A program made the translations under genes and the position numbers. Shown one piece after another: positions 7,878-9,698 of a stretch of 9,698 nt of DNA; the first letter of the stretch is position 1; each line of letters begins with the position of its first letter. Source of the DNA: DATCVA01 sp036567205. GTDB taxonomy: Bacteria > Pseudomonadota > Gammaproteobacteria > Burkholderiales > Burkholderiaceae_B. A model generated the notes under the pieces. It had not been told where the DNA came from. It was given only the letters and a program-made list of their open reading frames with translations, and did no database searches. The stretch spans positions 1 to 9,698 of the forward strand of contig DATCVA010000091.1 in the NCBI GenBank assembly GCA_036567205.1, written 5' to 3'.

Positions 7878-7972
7878 CATTCCATTTAAATCAATGGTGA
7901 ATACTGGTCGCAAACAGTACATGGGTACGGCAAGCGAAACCGACACAGCCCGCGGTTGATTTAAATGGAATG
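7878..7972 (+). repeat. Perfect 17-bp inverted repeat flanking a 61-bp spacer, in front of the PglC-like gene
   Basis: The left arm CATTCCATTTAAATCAA (7878-7894) is the exact reverse complement of the right arm TTGATTTAAATGGAATG (7956-7972). Each arm holds the palindrome ATTTAAAT; the two palindrome centres are 75 bp apart, near seven helical turns. The unit fills most of the 138-bp gap between the PglA-like and PglC-like genes. The right arm contains one candidate start codon of the PglC-like gene (ATG at 7970) and GGAA (7967-7970), the best ribosome-binding site for the preferred start at 7979. Pairing of the arms in mRNA would hide these signals. There is no T-run, so this is not an ordinary terminator, and no target-site duplication is seen at the ends, so a small transposon remnant is not supported. 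The repeat is directly seen; its function is open. Confidence 0.85.
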
Positions 7973-7978
7973 CGGACC

Positions 7979-8611
7979 ATGTTTAAGCGACTTTTCGACA
8001 TCACAGCATCTGGCCTGGCGCTACTGATATTAAGCCCAGTTCTGGCGATTGTGGCCTTGCTTACCTATTGCCGGCTTGGTGCGCCGGTGCTTTTCCGCCA
8101 GGAACGTCCCGGCCTCCATGGCAAGCCGTTCGAAATGATCAAGTTTCGCACCATGAAAAATATTTATGATGAACAAGGCGGTCTATTGTCCGACGCCCAG
8201 CGCCTTACATCTTTCGGCGCATTTTTACGCTCAAGCAGCCTTGATGAGCTTCCGGAGCTTTGGAACGTACTTAAAGGCGACATGAGCCTGGTTGGGCCGC
8301 GCCCGCTGCTTATGGAGTACTTGCCTTTATATACCGCCCAGCAATCTCGACGTCACGAGTTGCGGCCCGGCATAACCGGTTGGGCGCAAATCAGCGGACG
8401 CAATACGGTAAGCTGGGAAGAGAAATTCAAACTCGATGTCTGGTATGTCGATCACCACACATTCTGGCTAGACATGAAAATTATCTTTCGCACGATCAAA
8501 AAAGTACTGTTGCGCGATGGTATCAGCGCAGCCGGCGAGGCTACGACATCACGATTTACGGGGACGGCCCTGGCTCAAGAACCAAATACGCCCAACCGCG
8601 ACAAACCATGA
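7979..8611 (+). CDS. PglC-type undecaprenyl-phosphate phosphoglycosyl transferase (bacterial sugar transferase)
   Basis: This 210-aa protein is a small monotopic phosphoglycosyl transferase that moves a phosphosugar from a UDP-sugar to undecaprenyl phosphate, the first committed step of lipid-linked glycan assembly. The N-terminus MFKRLFDI is followed by a hydrophobic re-entrant helix (about 9-31) with the Ser-Pro kink at residues 19-20. The cytoplasmic part has FRTMK, the catalytic Asp-Glu dyad in SSLDELPELWNVLKGDMSLVGPRP (D89-E90), and PGITGWAQISGRN. It lacks the long N-terminal membrane region of WbaP/WcaJ types, so it matches the PglC size class. An alternative ATG at 7970 adds three residues; 7979 is preferred because GGAA at 7967-7970 lies 8 bases ahead and MFKRLFD is the usual family start. 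The last 25 or so residues are a non-conserved tail. Its stop overlaps the next gene by 4 bases (ATGA). The neighbouring PglD- and PglE-like genes suggest a diNAc-bacillosamine-like substrate. Confidence 0.93.
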   Translation: MFKRLFDITASGLALLILSPVLAIVALLTYCRLGAPVLFRQERPGLHGKPFEMIKFRTMKNIYDEQGGLLSDAQRLTSFGAFLRSSSLDELPELWNVLKGDMSLVGPRPLLMEYLPLYTAQQSRRHELRPGITGWAQISGRNTVSWEEKFKLDVWYVDHHTFWLDMKIIFRTIKKVLLRDGISAAGEATTSRFTGTALAQEPNTPNRDKP

Positions 8612-9267
8612 CTTCAGACCTGTTTGCCGTTTATGGCGCAAACGGTTGCGGGCGCGGCATTATGCCGCTGGCCCGAACACAATTACACCGCCAAGGCATT
8701 GATACATCTCGATTAGTATTCATTGATGACAAGCCAGGCGCCGCAACCATTAACGGTCAGAAAGTCCTCAGTTATACCGAGTTTCTGGCTTGCAAAGCGC
8801 AGTTGCGTTATGTTGCGCTGGCTGTCGCCAACAGCCGTACGCGCGAACGACTGGCGAACCGTTGCGATGCGGATAATTTGCTTCCCTGGACCGTATTTGC
8901 AGATAATGTCGTAATTATGGATGACGTTACGTTGGCTGAAGGCGCACTGCTAAGCCCTTTTGTAACCTTGACCTCCAACATCCGCATTGGCCGTCATTTC
9001 CAGGCCAACCTATATAGCTATGTCGAACACGATTGCGTTATAGGCGATTTCGTTACATTTGCTCCGGGCGTGCACTGCAACGGTAATATTCATATAGAAG
9101 ATCACGCCTATATTGGGGCTGGAGCAGTGATCAAGCAAGGTCGGCCCGGGCTGCCCTTGATTATCGGACGCGGCGCCGTCGTGGGCATGGGGGCCGTTGT
9201 CACACGCAGCGTGCCAGCGGGAACCACCGTCATTGGGAACCCGGCCCGACCTTATTTAAAAGGTTGA
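8608..9267 (+). CDS. NeuD/PglD-family sugar acetyltransferase (left-handed beta-helix)
   Basis: The 219-aa protein has an N-terminal Rossmann-like domain (about 1-75, with YGANGCGRGIMPLAR) that binds the sugar nucleotide in this family, and a C-terminal hexapeptide-repeat left-handed beta-helix (about 95-215) that binds acetyl-CoA. H141 in VEHDCVIGDF matches the catalytic His of PglD, with D142 in the place of its acidic partner. The end GNPARPYLKG is standard for the family. In the PglD pathway the enzyme N-acetylates the 4-amino group of UDP-4-amino-4,6-dideoxy-GlcNAc; related NeuD proteins O-acetylate sialic acid. The aminotransferase directly downstream favours the PglD-like reaction. The ATG at 8608 overlaps the stop of the PglC-like gene by 4 bases, a sign of translational coupling; the frame is open further upstream, but that part only shadows the sugar transferase gene. 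Confidence 0.92.
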   Translation: MTSDLFAVYGANGCGRGIMPLARTQLHRQGIDTSRLVFIDDKPGAATINGQKVLSYTEFLACKAQLRYVALAVANSRTRERLANRCDADNLLPWTVFADNVVIMDDVTLAEGALLSPFVTLTSNIRIGRHFQANLYSYVEHDCVIGDFVTFAPGVHCNGNIHIEDHAYIGAGAVIKQGRPGLPLIIGRGAVVGMGAVVTRSVPAGTTVIGNPARPYLKG

Positions 9268-9273
9268 TTACTT

Positions 9274-9698
9274 ATGTTAAATACGCCTTTCCCTCCCTGG
9301 CCTTCTTTTACGGAAGAAGAAGCTGACGCCATCCGCGAAGTACTGCTGTCCAATAAAGTCAACTACTGGACAGGTCAAGAGTGTCACGCGTTCGAACATG
9401 AATTTGCCTCGTGGGTCGGATGCGACTACGGTGTTGCGCTGGCCAACGGCACTTTGGCCCTGGATATCGCCTTACAAGCGCTGGACATAGGGCCGGGCGA
9501 CGAAGTCATCGTAACGCCACGCACTTTTCTGGCGTCTGTATCGTGTGCTGTCAATGCAGGCGCCGTGCCCGTTTTTGCCGACGTCGACCGCGATTCGCAA
9601 AATATCACCGCCGATTCGATTGCAGCCGTTCTGACGCCACGCACAAAAGCCATAATCTGCGTACACCTGGCAGGCTGGCCCTGCGACATGGACCCCAT
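9274..9698 (+). CDS. DegT/DnrJ/EryC1/StrS aminotransferase, PglE-like, 3'-truncated
   Basis: The visible 141 residues are the N-terminal part of a PLP-dependent sugar aminotransferase (full length usually about 370-400 aa). Landmarks are FPPWPSFTEEEADAIREVL, NYWTG followed by an FEHEFA helix, ALANGTLALDIALQAL (the G-T-x-A-L motif that holds the PLP phosphate), GPGDEVIVTPRTFLASVSC and VPVFADVD. The active-site lysine lies beyond the window edge and cannot be checked. In the predicted pathway it would aminate C4 of a UDP-4-keto-6-deoxy sugar made by a dehydratase, giving the substrate for the acetyltransferase immediately upstream. The gene starts 6 bp after that gene, with AAAAGG at 9258-9263 as ribosome-binding site. 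Other members of this superfamily aminate C3 or C5; the choice of C4 is based on context. Confidence 0.93.
   Translation, partial: MLNTPFPPWPSFTEEEADAIREVLLSNKVNYWTGQECHAFEHEFASWVGCDYGVALANGTLALDIALQALDIGPGDEVIVTPRTFLASVSCAVNAGAVPVFADVDRDSQNITADSIAAVLTPRTKAIICVHLAGWPCDMDP

Noticed and set aside
7878..7972. Reading the inverted repeat as a miniature transposon or Correia-like element
   Set aside because: No target-site duplication at the outer ends, no resemblance to known terminal repeats that I recall, and no second copy in the window.
8380..8607. Long N-terminal extension of the acetyltransferase
   Set aside because: This stretch is the shadow of the PglC-like coding frame; the Rossmann start at 8608 with a 4-base ATGA overlap is the family-typical beginning.
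1..9698. JUMPstart/ops element, CRISPR array, tRNA or insertion sequence
   Set aside because: I looked for a GGCGGTAG-type ops motif, regularly spaced repeats, tRNA-like cloverleafs and transposase motifs and saw none.

Overview
The window is a 9.7 kb piece of a surface-polysaccharide (O-antigen or capsule/exopolysaccharide) biosynthesis locus. All nine protein-coding genes lie on the + strand and are tightly packed; the first and last are cut by the window edges. Moderate GC content, the codon usage and the type of proteins suggest a proteobacterium. My best guess is a betaproteobacterium of the Burkholderiales/Alcaligenaceae kind, but no ribosomal or housekeeping marker is present to prove it.

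Layout, left to right. (1) 1-689: C-terminal part of a FemAB/GNAT-like acyl- or aminoacyl-transferase. (2) 715-2061: a polysaccharide-deacetylase-like (CE4/NodB-fold) protein with atypical metal-binding motifs. (3) 2245-3348: a GT-B glycosyltransferase of the GT4 type. (4) 3436-5430: a glutamine-hydrolysing asparagine-synthase-type amidotransferase (asnB). (5) 5489-6706: a multi-pass membrane protein with features of a Wzy/O-antigen polymerase. (6) 6710-7840: a second GT4 glycosyltransferase with a PglA-like signature. (7) 7979-8611: a small PglC-type phosphoglycosyl transferase that would start the lipid-linked glycan. (8) 8608-9267: a NeuD/PglD-type sugar O/N-acetyltransferase. (9) 9274 to the end: the N-terminal part of a DegT/DnrJ/EryC1/StrS aminotransferase (PglE-like).

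Genes 7-9, with gene 6, look like an initiation module. An aminotransferase and an acetyltransferase would make a 4-acetamido-4,6-dideoxy sugar nucleotide (UDP-diNAc-bacillosamine is the obvious candidate). The PglC-like enzyme would put the phosphosugar on undecaprenyl phosphate, and the PglA-like enzyme would add the second sugar. The 4,6-dehydratase this requires (PglF/WbpM type) is not in the window and would be expected just downstream. Genes 1-5 would extend and modify the repeat unit (glycosyl transfer, amide formation, N- or O-deacetylation, acyl or aminoacyl transfer) and polymerise it. No Wzx flippase, chain-length regulator or export gene is visible.

The most unusual non-coding structure is a perfect 17-bp inverted repeat (7878-7894 and 7956-7972) with a 61-bp spacer, directly in front of the PglC-like initiating transferase. 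Its right arm contains one candidate start codon and the likely ribosome-binding site of that gene. A promoter-like element spans the left arm and spacer on the minus strand, so the segment could be a translational or attenuation switch, or an invertible element. A second, imperfect hairpin lies between gene 3 and asnB (3358-3393). No RNA genes, CRISPR arrays, insertion sequences or gene-free stretches over 300 bp were seen.
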